Source: Candidatus Accumulibacter proximus (GTDB lineage Bacteria > Pseudomonadota > Gammaproteobacteria > Burkholderiales > Rhodocyclaceae). From it: DNA of 64,000 nt. The stretch is from NCBI GenBank assembly GCA_016709675.1, contig JADJMH010000034.1, forward strand, positions 310,001 to 374,000. The letters run 5' to 3'. This document shows, one piece after another, positions 34,609 through 43,631 of the stretch. The notes below the pieces were generated by a model. That model did not search any database, was not told where the DNA came from, and saw only the letters and a list, made by a program, of their open reading frames with translations. Position 1 is the first letter of the stretch. The number at the start of each line of letters is the position of its first letter. Made by a program: the position numbers and the translations under genes.

Positions 34609-36399
34609 TTACTTGCCGACCCGCAACACAGCAAGGAAAGCCTCCTGTGGAATCTCGACCGACCCAACCTGTTTCATGCGCTTCTTGCCTGCTTTTTGCT
34701 TTTCGAGCAGCTTCTTCTTGCGCGTGATGTCGCCGCCGTAACACTTGGCGAGCACGTCCTTGCGCATCGCCTTGACGTTCTCGCGAGCGATGATGTTGGC
34801 GCCGATGGCGGCCTGGATCGCGACATCGTACATCTGGCGCGGGATCAATTCGCGCATCTTGGCAGCCAGTTCGCGGCCGCGATAGACCGAGTTGGCGCGA
34901 TGCAGGATGATCGACAGTGCATCGACGCGCTCGCCATTGATCAGCACGTCGAGCTTGACGACATCGGCCGCCCGATATTCCTTGAACTCGTAATCCAGCG
35001 AGGCGTAGCCGCGCGAGACCGATTTCAGTCGGTCGAAAAAATCCATCACCACTTCGGCCATCGGCATCTCATAGACCAGTTGCACCTGGCGGCCGTGATA
35101 GGTCATGTCGACCTGGTTGCCACGCTTCTGGTTGCAGAGAGTGATGACGTTGCCAAGATAATCCTGGGGCACGAAAACCGTGATGGTGATGATTGGTTCG
35201 CGGATCTCCTCGATCTTCGACAGCTCCGGCAGCTTGGCCGGGTTTTCGACATTGACCAGCGTGCCGTCACGCAGCAGGACTTCATAGACGACGGTCGGGG
35301 CGGTGGTGATCAAGTCCTGATCGAACTCGCGCTCGAGACGCTCCTGGACGATCTCCATATGCAACAGGCCGAGAAAGCCGCAGCGGAAGCCAAAACCGAG
35401 GGCCTGTGAAACCTCCGGCTCGTAACGCAGCGACGCATCGTTGAGCTTCAGTTTCTCGAGCGACTCGCGCAGTGAGTCATACTGATTCGACTCGACCGGA
35501 TAAAGCCCGGCGAAGACCTGCGACTTGATTTCCTTGAAGCCTGGCAAGGCCTGGCTTGCCGGCCGCTCCAGCAGGGTCATGGTATCGCCAACCTTGGCCG
35601 CCTGCAGCTCCTTGATGCCCGAAATGACATAGCCGACCTCGCCGGCTCGCAGGGCATCGCAGGGCACGGCCTTCGGTGTGAACACGCCGACCTGTTCGCA
35701 GAGATGTGTCGAGCCGGTGGCCATCAGGCGAAGCCGGTCCTTCGGTCGCAGCGTGCCGTCAAATACCCGGACGAGCATGACGACGCCGACGTAGTTGTCG
35801 AACCACGCGTCGATCAACAAGGCCTTGAGCGGCGCATCGGGGTCGCCCTGGGGCGCGGGAATACGCGTGATGATCGCTTCCAGGATGTCCTCGACGCCCA
35901 GGCCGGTCTTGGCCGAGGCGAGCACCGCCTCCGAGGCATCGATGCCGATCACGTCCTCAATCTCCTGGCGTGCATTGTCCGGTGTCGCCGAGGGCAGATC
36001 GATCTTGTTCAGTACGGGCAGCACATCGACACCCAGCTCGATTGCGGTATAGCAGTTGGCGACGGTCTGGGCTTCCACCCCCTGCGAAGCATCAACCACC
36101 AGCAAAGCCCCCTCGCAGGCGGCAAGCGAACGCGACACCTCATAGGAAAAATCGACGTGTCCGGGAGTGTCGATCAGGTTCAGGTTATACATCTCGCCGC
36201 TGCGCGCCCGGTATTGCAGGGCAGCGGTCTGCGCCTTGATGGTGATGCCGCGTTCGCGCTCGATATCCATCGAGTCCAGCACCTGCGCCTCCATCTCACG
36301 ATCGGACAGGCCGCCGCAAAGATGGATGATGCGGTCGGCAAGCGTCGACTTGCCGTGATCGATGTGCGCGATGATGGAAAAATTGCGGATGTGTTGCAT
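34609..36399 (-). CDS. lepA: Elongation factor 4 (LepA)
   Basis: A 596-residue ribosome-associated GTPase. G motifs HIDHGKSTLADR, DTPGHVDFSYE and NKIDLP are intact. The EF-G-like domains and the LepA-specific C-terminal domain (IGANIIARENVKAMRKDV and KCYGGDITRKKKLLEKQK) are present. The start at 36399 (MQHIRNFSII) aligns with E. coli LepA; an in-frame ATG two codons upstream is an equal alternative. A terminator just upstream separates it from the glutaredoxin gene. Confidence 0.97.
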   Translation of the reverse strand: MQHIRNFSIIAHIDHGKSTLADRIIHLCGGLSDREMEAQVLDSMDIERERGITIKAQTAALQYRARSGEMYNLNLIDTPGHVDFSYEVSRSLAACEGALLVVDASQGVEAQTVANCYTAIELGVDVLPVLNKIDLPSATPDNARQEIEDVIGIDASEAVLASAKTGLGVEDILEAIITRIPAPQGDPDAPLKALLIDAWFDNYVGVVMLVRVFDGTLRPKDRLRLMATGSTHLCEQVGVFTPKAVPCDALRAGEVGYVISGIKELQAAKVGDTMTLLERPASQALPGFKEIKSQVFAGLYPVESNQYDSLRESLEKLKLNDASLRYEPEVSQALGFGFRCGFLGLLHMEIVQERLEREFDQDLITTAPTVVYEVLLRDGTLVNVENPAKLPELSKIEEIREPIITITVFVPQDYLGNVITLCNQKRGNQVDMTYHGRQVQLVYEMPMAEVVMDFFDRLKSVSRGYASLDYEFKEYRAADVVKLDVLINGERVDALSIILHRANSVYRGRELAAKMRELIPRQMYDVAIQAAIGANIIARENVKAMRKDVLAKCYGGDITRKKKLLEKQKAGKKRMKQVGSVEIPQEAFLAVLRVGK

Positions 36400-36438
36400 G
36401 AACATGGTGTGGGCTCTGGCGCTGGCGAGCCGCCCCTG

Positions 36439-36465
36439 AAAAAAAGGGTGCCAGCGAGCACCCTT
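36439..36465 (-). terminator. Rho-independent terminator between the glutaredoxin gene and lepA
   Basis: On the minus strand an 8-bp stem (36465-36458 with 36451-36444, AAGGGTGC/GCACCCTT), a 6-base loop and T7 at 36445-36439. It should end the rpoE-rseC-degP-grx transcript before lepA. Confidence 0.9.
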
Positions 36466-36491
36466 GGTCGAACTGCCGGAAGGCGCGGATT

Positions 36492-36743
36492 CTAGCCGAT
36501 TTCGCTCAAATAATCACGGACTTTGCTCACGTCGAGGAAGTAGTGGCAGAGCTCCATGCCATCGTGCAGCAGCACAGGGACCAGTTCATCGTAGAGGGCT
36601 TCCAGTGCCGGATCGGCATCGCAGTCGAGCACCTCGAGCTCGACGCAGAAATCAGCCACCAGCGCAGTGAGCGCCTGTTCCATCTCCTGGCAAAGATGAC
36701 AGTAGCGACGCGAAACCAAGGTCAGCTTCGTCACCTGGCTCAC
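36492..36743 (-). CDS. Glutaredoxin-family protein
   Basis: An 83-residue thioredoxin-fold protein starting with a beta strand and the redox motif CHLC (RRYCHLCQEME), followed by ELVPVLLHDG with the cis-Pro position of the family. This DUF836/glutaredoxin-like type is commonly placed between mucD/degP and lepA. The ATG overlaps the protease stop by four bases. A target disulfide is not known. Confidence 0.88.
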   Translation of the reverse strand: MSQVTKLTLVSRRYCHLCQEMEQALTALVADFCVELEVLDCDADPALEALYDELVPVLLHDGMELCHYFLDVSKVRDYLSEIG

Positions 36744-38182
36744 TCTGTCCGCCTGTCGGGTAGACCCTTGATGGTGACGAAGGTCTGCAGTTCGCCGCGC
36801 CGGACGAGCAGAGTCACGTTCGCCGACTTGTCGAACTGGGCGAGCAACTTGTTGAACTGTTCGGTAGTTCTGAGTTCGATGCTCTCGCCACGCGCGATCA
36901 GCGCCAGGATGACATCGCCTGGCCGCAGGTCGGCACGGGCCGTGCCGCTGCGAACATCCTCGATGAGCAAACCGCCATTGACCTTGAGCTCGCGCTTTTG
37001 CTCGGCAGAAAGCTCGGATACCACCAGTCCGAGGCGATTCGCCGCCCGCTCGGCCGGCTTCGCACCGCGTGAGCTTCGCGTCGCGGCTTTCTCGTCAGCG
37101 ACTTCTCCGACCACCAGTGACAGTTCCCTGGTTGCCCCTTTCCGCCAGACCTGAATCGTCACCTTGCTTCCCGGCTTGGTACTGCCGACGATGCGCGGCA
37201 GGTCGCTGGAACTGGTGATGGTCTTGCCTTCGAACTTGAGGATCACATCACCGGGCTCGATGCCCGCCTTCTCTGCAGGGCCGCCTTTCTCCACCGCATT
37301 GACCGCCGCTCCCTGGGCCTTACCCAGGCCGAAGGACTCAGCCAGTTCCGTGGTCACCTCCTGGATGACCACGCCGATTCGACCCCGGCTGACCTTGCCG
37401 CTGGCGCGCAACTGGGTTTGCACCTCCATGGCGACGTCGATCGGAATGGCAAAGGAGATGCCCATGAATCCACCCGAACGGCTGTAGATCTGCGAGTTGA
37501 TGCCGACCACCTCGCCCTTCAGGTTGAACAGGGGCCCGCCTGAATTGCCGGGATTGACTGCCACATCGGTCTGAATGAACGGCACATAGTTTTCCTGCGG
37601 CAAGGCGCGTCCCTTGGCGCTGACGATGCCCGCCGTCACGCTGTTGTCGAAACCAAACGGCGAGCCAATCGCGACCACCCATTCGCCAACCTTGAGGACG
37701 GCCGGATCGCCGAAACGAACCGTTGGCAAGCCGGTGGCCTCGATCTTGATCAGCGCGACATCGGTTCGTTTGTCAGCCCCGATGACCCGGGCCTTGAACT
37801 CACGCTTGTCGGTCAGCCGAACCAGAATCTCGTCAGCCCCATCGACCACATGCGCATTGGTCAGAATGTAGCCGTCGGCACTGACCACGAAGCCGGAACC
37901 AAGTGATCTGCTCTCGAATTCCCGCGGTGCTCCGGGCGAACCCGGCATCCCCGGCTGGCGGGGGATAAAGCGGCGGAAGAACTCGTACATCGGATCGTTC
38001 TCATCGAACGGGAAGGGCTGTACCCCCCGCCCGTTGCCGCGGACCGATTGGGTCGTGCTGATGTTGACCACCGCCGGCCCCTGCTTTTCGACCAGTTCGG
38101 TGAAATCAGGCAGGCCGCGGCTCTGTGGCTGCGCCGGCAGCGAAAACAGCACGAAAAGGCAAGCGACGAGCAACTGTTTCAT
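36740..38182 (-). CDS. mucD: Do-family periplasmic serine protease/chaperone (MucD/DegP)
   Basis: A 480-residue periplasmic protease. A signal peptide (MKQLLVACLFVLFSLPAQPQ) precedes the trypsin-like domain with His in TNAHVVDGAD, Asp in RTDVALIKIEA and Ser in PGNSGGPLFN, then two PDZ domains (GVVIQEV through ILKFEGKTI; and a second near the C-terminus). It degrades misfolded envelope proteins. The ATG at 38182 is chosen for the signal peptide; AGGAGG lies eleven bases upstream. It follows rseC in a sigma-E type operon, consistent with envelope-stress control. Confidence 0.93.
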   Translation of the reverse strand: MKQLLVACLFVLFSLPAQPQSRGLPDFTELVEKQGPAVVNISTTQSVRGNGRGVQPFPFDENDPMYEFFRRFIPRQPGMPGSPGAPREFESRSLGSGFVVSADGYILTNAHVVDGADEILVRLTDKREFKARVIGADKRTDVALIKIEATGLPTVRFGDPAVLKVGEWVVAIGSPFGFDNSVTAGIVSAKGRALPQENYVPFIQTDVAVNPGNSGGPLFNLKGEVVGINSQIYSRSGGFMGISFAIPIDVAMEVQTQLRASGKVSRGRIGVVIQEVTTELAESFGLGKAQGAAVNAVEKGGPAEKAGIEPGDVILKFEGKTITSSSDLPRIVGSTKPGSKVTIQVWRKGATRELSLVVGEVADEKAATRSSRGAKPAERAANRLGLVVSELSAEQKRELKVNGGLLIEDVRSGTARADLRPGDVILALIARGESIELRTTEQFNKLLAQFDKSANVTLLVRRGELQTFVTIKGLPDRRTE

Positions 38183-38263
38183 GGCAGCAAATGCCTCCTG
38201 CATGTCATCTAATGGCGGACCAGCAAAAAACAGAATGGATAATGGGGACCTGCCGGCGGAATA

Positions 38264-38716
38264 TCAAGGCCGGATCAATGGTTGCAGCCGCAGGTCGCGC
38301 CGGCTGCGCCGCTGCGCATGCCGCAATCCCAGCCAGCCGACGAACAGCCCGGCAATCGAGCCGGCGATTGCGCCGGCCTCGTCGCCGAGCGCCGATCCCG
38401 ACACGGCTCCGGCAAGAAGCGCCAGCAGGGGAAAACCATAAGCATACAGCGCACTGCGGCCAACCGATCCGTTGACTACGCTGATGCGCACGCGCTCACC
38501 AACCGAACGACGCTCGGAACTCGGTATCCGAAACGTCCGCGGCGTGCGGCAGAATAGTCGGCTAGCAGCGTTGCCACCGCATCCGCCGGGTTCCCCGCAG
38601 CGGCCGCAACCATTCTCGTCCATGCGGATTGTTGCCTGTCGCTCATCGACAGCGATGATCGTGCCCCAGGCGTCGGTTGTCACGCCGCCCTTCAATGCGG
38701 ATACTTGTTCAGTCAT
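38264..38716 (-). CDS. rseC: SoxR-reducing/RseC-MucC family protein
   Basis: A 150-residue inner-membrane protein with an N-terminal Cys-rich segment (NGCGRCGEPGGCGG, the C-x2-C-x5-C cluster motif of RseC) and two membrane helices near residues 85-130. RseC proteins modulate sigma-E signalling or reduce SoxR. The ATG at 38716 is two bases after the rpoE stop. It is directly downstream of rpoE, where rseA/mucA and rseB/mucB would usually lie; see the findings. Confidence 0.88.
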   Translation of the reverse strand: MTEQVSALKGGVTTDAWGTIIAVDERQATIRMDENGCGRCGEPGGCGGNAASRLFCRTPRTFRIPSSERRSVGERVRISVVNGSVGRSALYAYGFPLLALLAGAVSGSALGDEAGAIAGSIAGLFVGWLGLRHAQRRSRRDLRLQPLIRP

Positions 38717-38718
38717 CG

Positions 38719-39318
38719 TTACCACCGGCGATCGGCAGAGGTGTCGAGCAAGGGTCGCAGCCTCTCCGCTACGGCTTCACGCGCACGGAAGATCCGCGAG
38801 CGCACCGTGCCGATTGGACAGCACATCGCCGAAGCAATTTCCTCATAACTCAAACCATCGATCTCGCGCAGGACAATCGCGCTGCGCAGTTCCTCCGGCA
38901 GGGCGTCGATGGCCGCATTGATCGTTTCGCCGATCTGCCTGGATTGCAGGAGGCTCTCCGGGGTATTGATATCGCGCAACTGACCGGCATCCTCAAAACC
39001 CTCGGCTTCTTCCGCATCAAATTCCGTCGAAGTCGGCGTCCGCCGACCCTGGGCGACGAGATAGTTCTTGGCGGTGTTGATCGCGATCCGGTATAGCCAG
39101 GTATAGAACGCACTGTCGCCGCGAAACGCCGGTAGTGCCCGATAAGCCTTGATGAATGCCTCTTGCGCGACGTCATCGACTTCCGCCGGATCGCGTACGA
39201 AGCGCGACAGCAAACGCCCCACCTTGCGCTGGTACTTGATCACCAGCAGCTCGAAAGCGTGCTTGTCGCCTGCCTGTGCGCGTTCGACCAGCTGCTGGTC
39301 AATTTCGCGTTCGCTCAT
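38719..39318 (-). CDS. rpoE: RNA polymerase sigma factor, RpoE/AlgU group
   Basis: A 199-residue ECF sigma factor. Region 2 reads VDDVAQEAFIKAYRALPAF and FYTWLYRIAINTAKNYL, and region 4 LSYEEIASAMCCPIGTVRSRIFRAR. This sequence is very close to AlgU/RpoE rather than to other ECF groups. It would direct transcription of envelope-stress genes including mucD downstream. AGGAAA lies ten bases before the ATG. I did not find a convincing GAACTT/TCTGA autoregulated promoter upstream. Confidence 0.96.
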   Translation of the reverse strand: MSEREIDQQLVERAQAGDKHAFELLVIKYQRKVGRLLSRFVRDPAEVDDVAQEAFIKAYRALPAFRGDSAFYTWLYRIAINTAKNYLVAQGRRTPTSTEFDAEEAEGFEDAGQLRDINTPESLLQSRQIGETINAAIDALPEELRSAIVLREIDGLSYEEIASAMCCPIGTVRSRIFRAREAVAERLRPLLDTSADRRW

Positions 39319-39661
39319 GCTCTGTGGCTTTCCTGTGGCCTACGGGTATCTTGATTTTGCGCCGAAGTATAGCGCAAGCATCGAATCACCATCGTAACAG
39401 TGCATGACCAGCGATCTTGAGGCAAGCAGTCTTCGCAGGTGTTGCAGAGCGCCAGTTGCGCTGAGCAAGCGCCTGACCGGTCGCGCTGACCGGAGAATGA
39501 GCTGCGAGCAGGACTGTTGTGCGGACCCCACGCAGTGGACGACTGGCAAGAACCTCAGGCCGCAAGTTGTGTGTAAGGATAGAATTGCACGATTGGCAGC
39601 AGCCTTGAAAGCTTGGGCAGAGCTGCCCTGCACCGACCGGTGACTCGCCAATGACTCTCCA
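39319..39661. other. Intergenic region upstream of rpoE and the DnaJ-like gene
   Basis: About 340 bases between divergent genes. A TATACT on the minus strand (39371-39366) could be a -10 for rpoE but has no good -35. An open 79-codon frame on the plus strand has no family likeness and is not called. Nothing else is visible. Confidence 0.4.
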
Positions 39662-40705
39662 ATGACCCGCACTGACGATCCTTTCATCATCCTTGGCGTA
39701 AGTGCGGAGGCTTCGCGCGAGGAGGTCCAGCGCGCGTACCGGCGGCTGGCCATGTTCTGGCACCCGGATCGCAACCCTTCGCCGATCGCCGGCAACGAAT
39801 TCAAGCGGATACACGCGGCCTATGAGCTGTTGCGCGACCCGCAGCGCCTGGCGGAGTCGCGGCAAGCGCAGACGTCCGGGGCCACCGCCAGCGACACGGC
39901 GGCCGAGGGCGGCGGCGCTGACCTGGTGCTGGCGATGATACTGACACTCGAAGAGGCGGCATCGGGTTGCCGCAAGAACGTTGAGCTGATCGACTCCGTT
40001 CGCTGCCGCACCTGCGCCGGCAGCGGCCGGGTGCAACACGATCACCTGGTGCCCTGCCCAGCCTGTAGCGGTTGTGGTCGGGTGTCGCGCGCGAGCGGCC
40101 GGACCAGTCGCTGCGATATCTGTGCCGGACGCGGCTATCTCCGCGAGACCGCCTGCACCGATTGCCGGGGTAGCGGCCGGCAGCAGGCGCTACGCACGCT
40201 GGCGGTCACCGTTCCGCCAGGGCTGCTCGACGGCGAGCGCCTGCGCCTGACCCGGCAGGCGCCCCGGCCGCCCGGCGGCGAGGAGGCTGTTGCCGGCGAC
40301 CTCTACCTCGAGATTCGCTTCGCTGCGCATGCGCTGTTCGTCGTGCAGGGTCGCGATCTTCATTGCCGAGTGCCAGTGAGCGTCTTCCGGCGGCTAGCTG
40401 GCGGGCGCGTCGAGGTGCCGACGTTGACCGGCAGCGTCAGCTTCGCACTGCCGCCCTGGGCGCAGCATACAGGCGAACACCGGCTGCCGGGTTACGGCTA
40501 CCCCGGGAAGCGCGCGGGTGCTGCCGGCGACCTGGTGGTGCATCTGCAGAGTATCGACCCGCACGTCGGTCCCGACGATATCGAACTTCTGGAAGGTCTC
40601 GAAGGTCTGGAAGGCCGGTTGGCAGCGGCTCTCGAGCGCCGTGCACCGCAACTGGCGGCCTGGGAGCTGCAGATGCGTGCGCGCAGGCAGGAAGCGAGCG
40701 GCTGA
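39662..40705 (+). CDS. DnaJ-like co-chaperone with zinc-finger domain
   Basis: A 347-residue J-protein. The J-domain has the HPD tripeptide (MFWHPDRNPSP). There is no Gly/Phe-rich linker, only a short Ala/Gly/Thr stretch. Four zinc-binding repeats follow: CRTCAGSG, CPACSGCG, CDICAGRG and CTDCRGSG. The C-terminal substrate-binding beta domain has VTVPPGLLDGERLRL and GDLYLEIRFAAHALF. It is a stand-alone class A-like protein with no dnaK or grpE adjacent, so it is more likely a DnaJ paralogue than the main DnaJ. Its stop is seven bases from that of the convergent VanZ-like gene. Confidence 0.88.
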   Translation: MTRTDDPFIILGVSAEASREEVQRAYRRLAMFWHPDRNPSPIAGNEFKRIHAAYELLRDPQRLAESRQAQTSGATASDTAAEGGGADLVLAMILTLEEAASGCRKNVELIDSVRCRTCAGSGRVQHDHLVPCPACSGCGRVSRASGRTSRCDICAGRGYLRETACTDCRGSGRQQALRTLAVTVPPGLLDGERLRLTRQAPRPPGGEEAVAGDLYLEIRFAAHALFVVQGRDLHCRVPVSVFRRLAGGRVEVPTLTGSVSFALPPWAQHTGEHRLPGYGYPGKRAGAAGDLVVHLQSIDPHVGPDDIELLEGLEGLEGRLAAALERRAPQLAAWELQMRARRQEASG

Positions 40706-40712
40706 GGGCGGC

Positions 40713-41813
40713 CTACAGGCGTCGCCCGACGGCCGTCAGATAGGGCAGGGCGACGAAGGGCCAGAGACTTGCCACCCATCGGGTCAGGCCGTTGAAGTTG
40801 AGGAAGTGCCCCTGTCGCCAGGCGGCCAGTGCCACTTCCGAGTAGGGGTTGGCCGGCGTCAGGTTGACCAGCACCGTGCCGGCCATCAGGGCAACCCCTG
40901 CCAAGGCGACACGGATCGGTCCAGGCACCAGCAACATCAGCGACAGCAGCAAACCACCGACCAGCAGGCCGAGCCGCGCGCCGGGCGTCAACCAGGCCAG
41001 CGCGTCCTGTGGGGCGACAAGGACGGCCGCGGCGAGCGTCCTGATCGCCAGGGCGAGCACGAAGAAGGCCAGCAGGGCGAGATGCGAAGTCGCCCGGTCG
41101 GCGAGCAGAGTACGTGCAAAAAGACCGATGACGATCGTGTTGCAGGCGATGACCGCGGCCTCAAGGACGAAAAATGAGTGCGCCGCGTAGGGAACGGCCG
41201 GCGTCAGCTCGATCACGCTGCGCAGGTCGCCGGTGCCGAAGAGCAGTGTTTCCGGCGATGATTGGGTCAGCAGCCACATGCCGAGCAGAACCAGTCCCAG
41301 TTCGACGTGCACGATCGGGGCCAGTAGTTCCTGTTGGATCTGGCCGATTCGCCGGAAGATGCGCTTGCCGGTACAGAACGCGAGCACGGCCCCGATGGCT
41401 GTTCCCACAGCGTTGCACGCCAAGTCCAGGTTCGAAGGCACGCGCGTCGGCAACCAGTTCTGCAGGCACTCCAGGGCGAGGCTGAGCAGGCTGCCGAGCA
41501 ACAGGGCGATAATGGCTGCAGACCAGCGGCCGCCCGGCAGCCCGCGCAGCGCCAGCGAGAGGAGAAAGCCCAGCGGCAGATAGGCAAGGATGTTTACCGA
41601 GAGGTCGAAAACCGTCCAGTAGCGAGGCCAGGCGGCGTCGACAAACGCCAGCGGCGGGACGCCGAGGTCACGCCAGTTGGCAAGAGGATAGAGACTGGCA
41701 TAGCTGATCAGGATCAGGTACGCCAGCGACAGGTAGAGCGGCAGCCGTGTCGAACCTGGCTGGGGCGCCGGGACTTCGTCACTCGGCGACGCGGTTGGCA
41801 AGGCTTGCTCCAT
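40713..41813 (-). CDS. VanZ-like family membrane protein
   Basis: A 366-residue membrane protein with about nine helices. The VanZ pattern is clear in the N-terminal half: DLSVNILAYLPLGFLLSLAL then LLGSLLSLALECLQNWLP and SNLDLACNAVGTAIGA. The family name comes from a teicoplanin-resistance protein, but most members, including those of this length in polysaccharide-producing betaproteobacteria, have unknown roles. It stands alone; the plus-strand region immediately upstream contains a cyanase fragment. Confidence 0.82.
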   Translation of the reverse strand: MEQALPTASPSDEVPAPQPGSTRLPLYLSLAYLILISYASLYPLANWRDLGVPPLAFVDAAWPRYWTVFDLSVNILAYLPLGFLLSLALRGLPGGRWSAAIIALLLGSLLSLALECLQNWLPTRVPSNLDLACNAVGTAIGAVLAFCTGKRIFRRIGQIQQELLAPIVHVELGLVLLGMWLLTQSSPETLLFGTGDLRSVIELTPAVPYAAHSFFVLEAAVIACNTIVIGLFARTLLADRATSHLALLAFFVLALAIRTLAAAVLVAPQDALAWLTPGARLGLLVGGLLLSLMLLVPGPIRVALAGVALMAGTVLVNLTPANPYSEVALAAWRQGHFLNFNGLTRWVASLWPFVALPYLTAVGRRL

Positions 41814-41864
41814 GCGTCTGAACTTACCACAAAGTGTGGTTGGCGTCTTACGGCATCAGCGCAA

Positions 41865-42040
41865 GTCTTCGAGCTGGTCAACGTCTATGGCACCACCTTC
41901 AAGGAACTCATCCACGAGGAGTTCGGCGACGGTATCCTGAGGTCCATCGATTTCTCGATGGACCTCCGTGAGCCCAACCCCAAGGGCGACCGGGTGCGTA
42001 TTGTGGTGAGCGGCCAGTCCTGCCACGAAAAACGTACTGA
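41865..42040 (+). pseudogene. cynS: Cyanate hydratase (cyanase), C-terminal remnant
   Basis: The plus strand encodes FELVNVYGTTFKELIHEEFG, DGILRSIDFSMDLR and NPKGDRVRIVVSG, the catalytic C-terminal domain of cyanase, including the segment that carries Arg, Glu and Ser active-site residues in intact enzymes (only Glu is within this piece). After VVSG a one-base loss near 42016 changes the frame; restoring it gives a typical C-terminus ending at the TGA at 42038-42040. The first 90 or so residues are absent. It lies between two genes of opposite strand and is not translated from any visible start. Confidence 0.8.
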
Positions 42041-42131
42041 CGACCACAGTCTTCGCGCGGACGGCCTTGATTGACACTGCATCTTGGCCTGCGGCCGGCG
42101 CTGCTTGCTGGCCGCTGGCGTCGGCAGCCGC

Positions 42132-43631
42132 TCAGTGTCTGCCGTGCGGATGCGGTGGGGCGGCATGATGCGTCTGCGCGGCCGCGCGGTGGTGGATCCG
42201 GGCGTGCAGGTCGATGGCCGGCGTTGGTTCACCGACTCGTTGCGGTAGCAACGAACCAGCAATCATGCCGACCATGCTGACGCCGAGGCCGATCAGCTGT
42301 GCCGGTACCAGCGGCTCTTCGACCAATGCCTCGATCAGCAACCACGATGCCAGGCCGCCGAGGATCGCCGCCAGCGCACCCTGGGTGCTGGCGCGTTTCC
42401 AGTAGGCGCCGAAGAACAGCGGCACGAAAGCACCGGCGAGAGTGACCTTGTAGGCGTTCTCTACCATCTTGAAGATCGACGCCTCGGAGTTCAGCGCGAA
42501 GACCAGCACGATGGCGGTGAAGCAGACCAACGTCAGGCGCATCAGGCGCAGAAAAGCGTGGTCGCCAATCTGGGGGAAAAAACTGCGCACGATGTTCTCC
42601 GAGAAGGCGACAGACGGCGCCAGCAGCGTCGCCGAGGAGCAGCTCATGATCGCCGAGAGGACGGCCCCGAAGAAGATCGCCTGCGCGAAGACCGGCGTTT
42701 GTTCGAGGACCAGTGTCGGCAGCACCAGTTGCGAATCGGTTTCGATCAGCCCGTTGAACTGCTCGGGGTTGATCAGCGTTGCCGAGTAGGCAATGAACAT
42801 CGGTACGAAGGTGAAGCAGAAGTAGAGCGCGCCGCCCAGTATCGAAGCCCAGATGGCGATTCTCGCGCTCTTTGCCGAGGTCACCCGCTGGAAGACGTCC
42901 TGCTGGGGAATCGATCCGAGCATCATGGTTACCCAGGCGGCAATGAAAGCAAGCCACTCGGCGGCACCACCGGCGGGGAAGAAGTCGAGCTTGCCGGCCG
43001 CCGCGGCATGGTTGACGACGACATCAACGCCACCGGTCATGCCGGAGATCAGATAGCCAATGTAGAGCATGCCGCCCATCACCACGCCGATTTGCACGAA
43101 GTCAAGGATGGCGACGGCAAACATGCCGCCGAAGCTGGTATAGGTGAGCACGATCAGGGCGCCGAGGATCATGCCGGCACTGGTCGGGATGGCGCCGTTG
43201 GTAACGACGTTGAAGACCAGACCAAGGGCCTTGATCTGGGCCGAAACCCAGCCGAGGTAGGAGGCAACGATGCACAGCGTGGTCAGCACTTCAACGCTGC
43301 GGTTGTAGCGCAGGCGGAAGAAGTCGCCGAGAGTCAGTACGTTGAGCCGGTAGAGCGTGGTGCCGTAGAAAATGCCGGCGATCACCAAGCACAGGCTGGC
43401 GCCAAACGGGTCGGCGACAACGCCGCGCAGACCATTGGTGACAAAGGTCGCCGAAACCCCGAACACCGCTTCGGCACCGAACCAGGTGGCGAAAACGGTG
43501 GCGGTGACCACGGGCAGCGGCAGGCGACGACCGGCAACGGCAAAATCCTTCGTGTTGTGTACGCGTGTGGCGGCGTAAAGGCCGATGGCGACCGACACCA
43601 GCAGGTAGATGACCACGAACCAGATCAGCAT
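42132..43631 (-). CDS. Sodium:solute symporter (SSF family) with His-rich tail
   Basis: A 499-residue transporter with about 13 helices and the SSF pattern: FVVIYLLVSVAIGLYAATR, AGRRLPLPVVTATVFATWFG, TSFGGMFAVAILDFVQIGV, and a sodium-site-like SCSSATLLAPSVAFSENI. The substrate (sugar, amino acid, proline, other) cannot be read. The ATG at 43631 has GGAG eight bases upstream; the 23-residue extension is rejected. The last 24 residues contain eight His (for example THHAAPPHPHGRH), unusual for this family and possibly metal-binding. Confidence 0.85.
   Translation of the reverse strand: MLIWFVVIYLLVSVAIGLYAATRVHNTKDFAVAGRRLPLPVVTATVFATWFGAEAVFGVSATFVTNGLRGVVADPFGASLCLVIAGIFYGTTLYRLNVLTLGDFFRLRYNRSVEVLTTLCIVASYLGWVSAQIKALGLVFNVVTNGAIPTSAGMILGALIVLTYTSFGGMFAVAILDFVQIGVVMGGMLYIGYLISGMTGGVDVVVNHAAAAGKLDFFPAGGAAEWLAFIAAWVTMMLGSIPQQDVFQRVTSAKSARIAIWASILGGALYFCFTFVPMFIAYSATLINPEQFNGLIETDSQLVLPTLVLEQTPVFAQAIFFGAVLSAIMSCSSATLLAPSVAFSENIVRSFFPQIGDHAFLRLMRLTLVCFTAIVLVFALNSEASIFKMVENAYKVTLAGAFVPLFFGAYWKRASTQGALAAILGGLASWLLIEALVEEPLVPAQLIGLGVSMVGMIAGSLLPQRVGEPTPAIDLHARIHHRAAAQTHHAAPPHPHGRH

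Noticed and set aside
39404..39643. 79-codon frame upstream of the DnaJ-like gene
   Set aside because: No ribosome binding site or family likeness; it lies in the regulatory gap between divergent genes.
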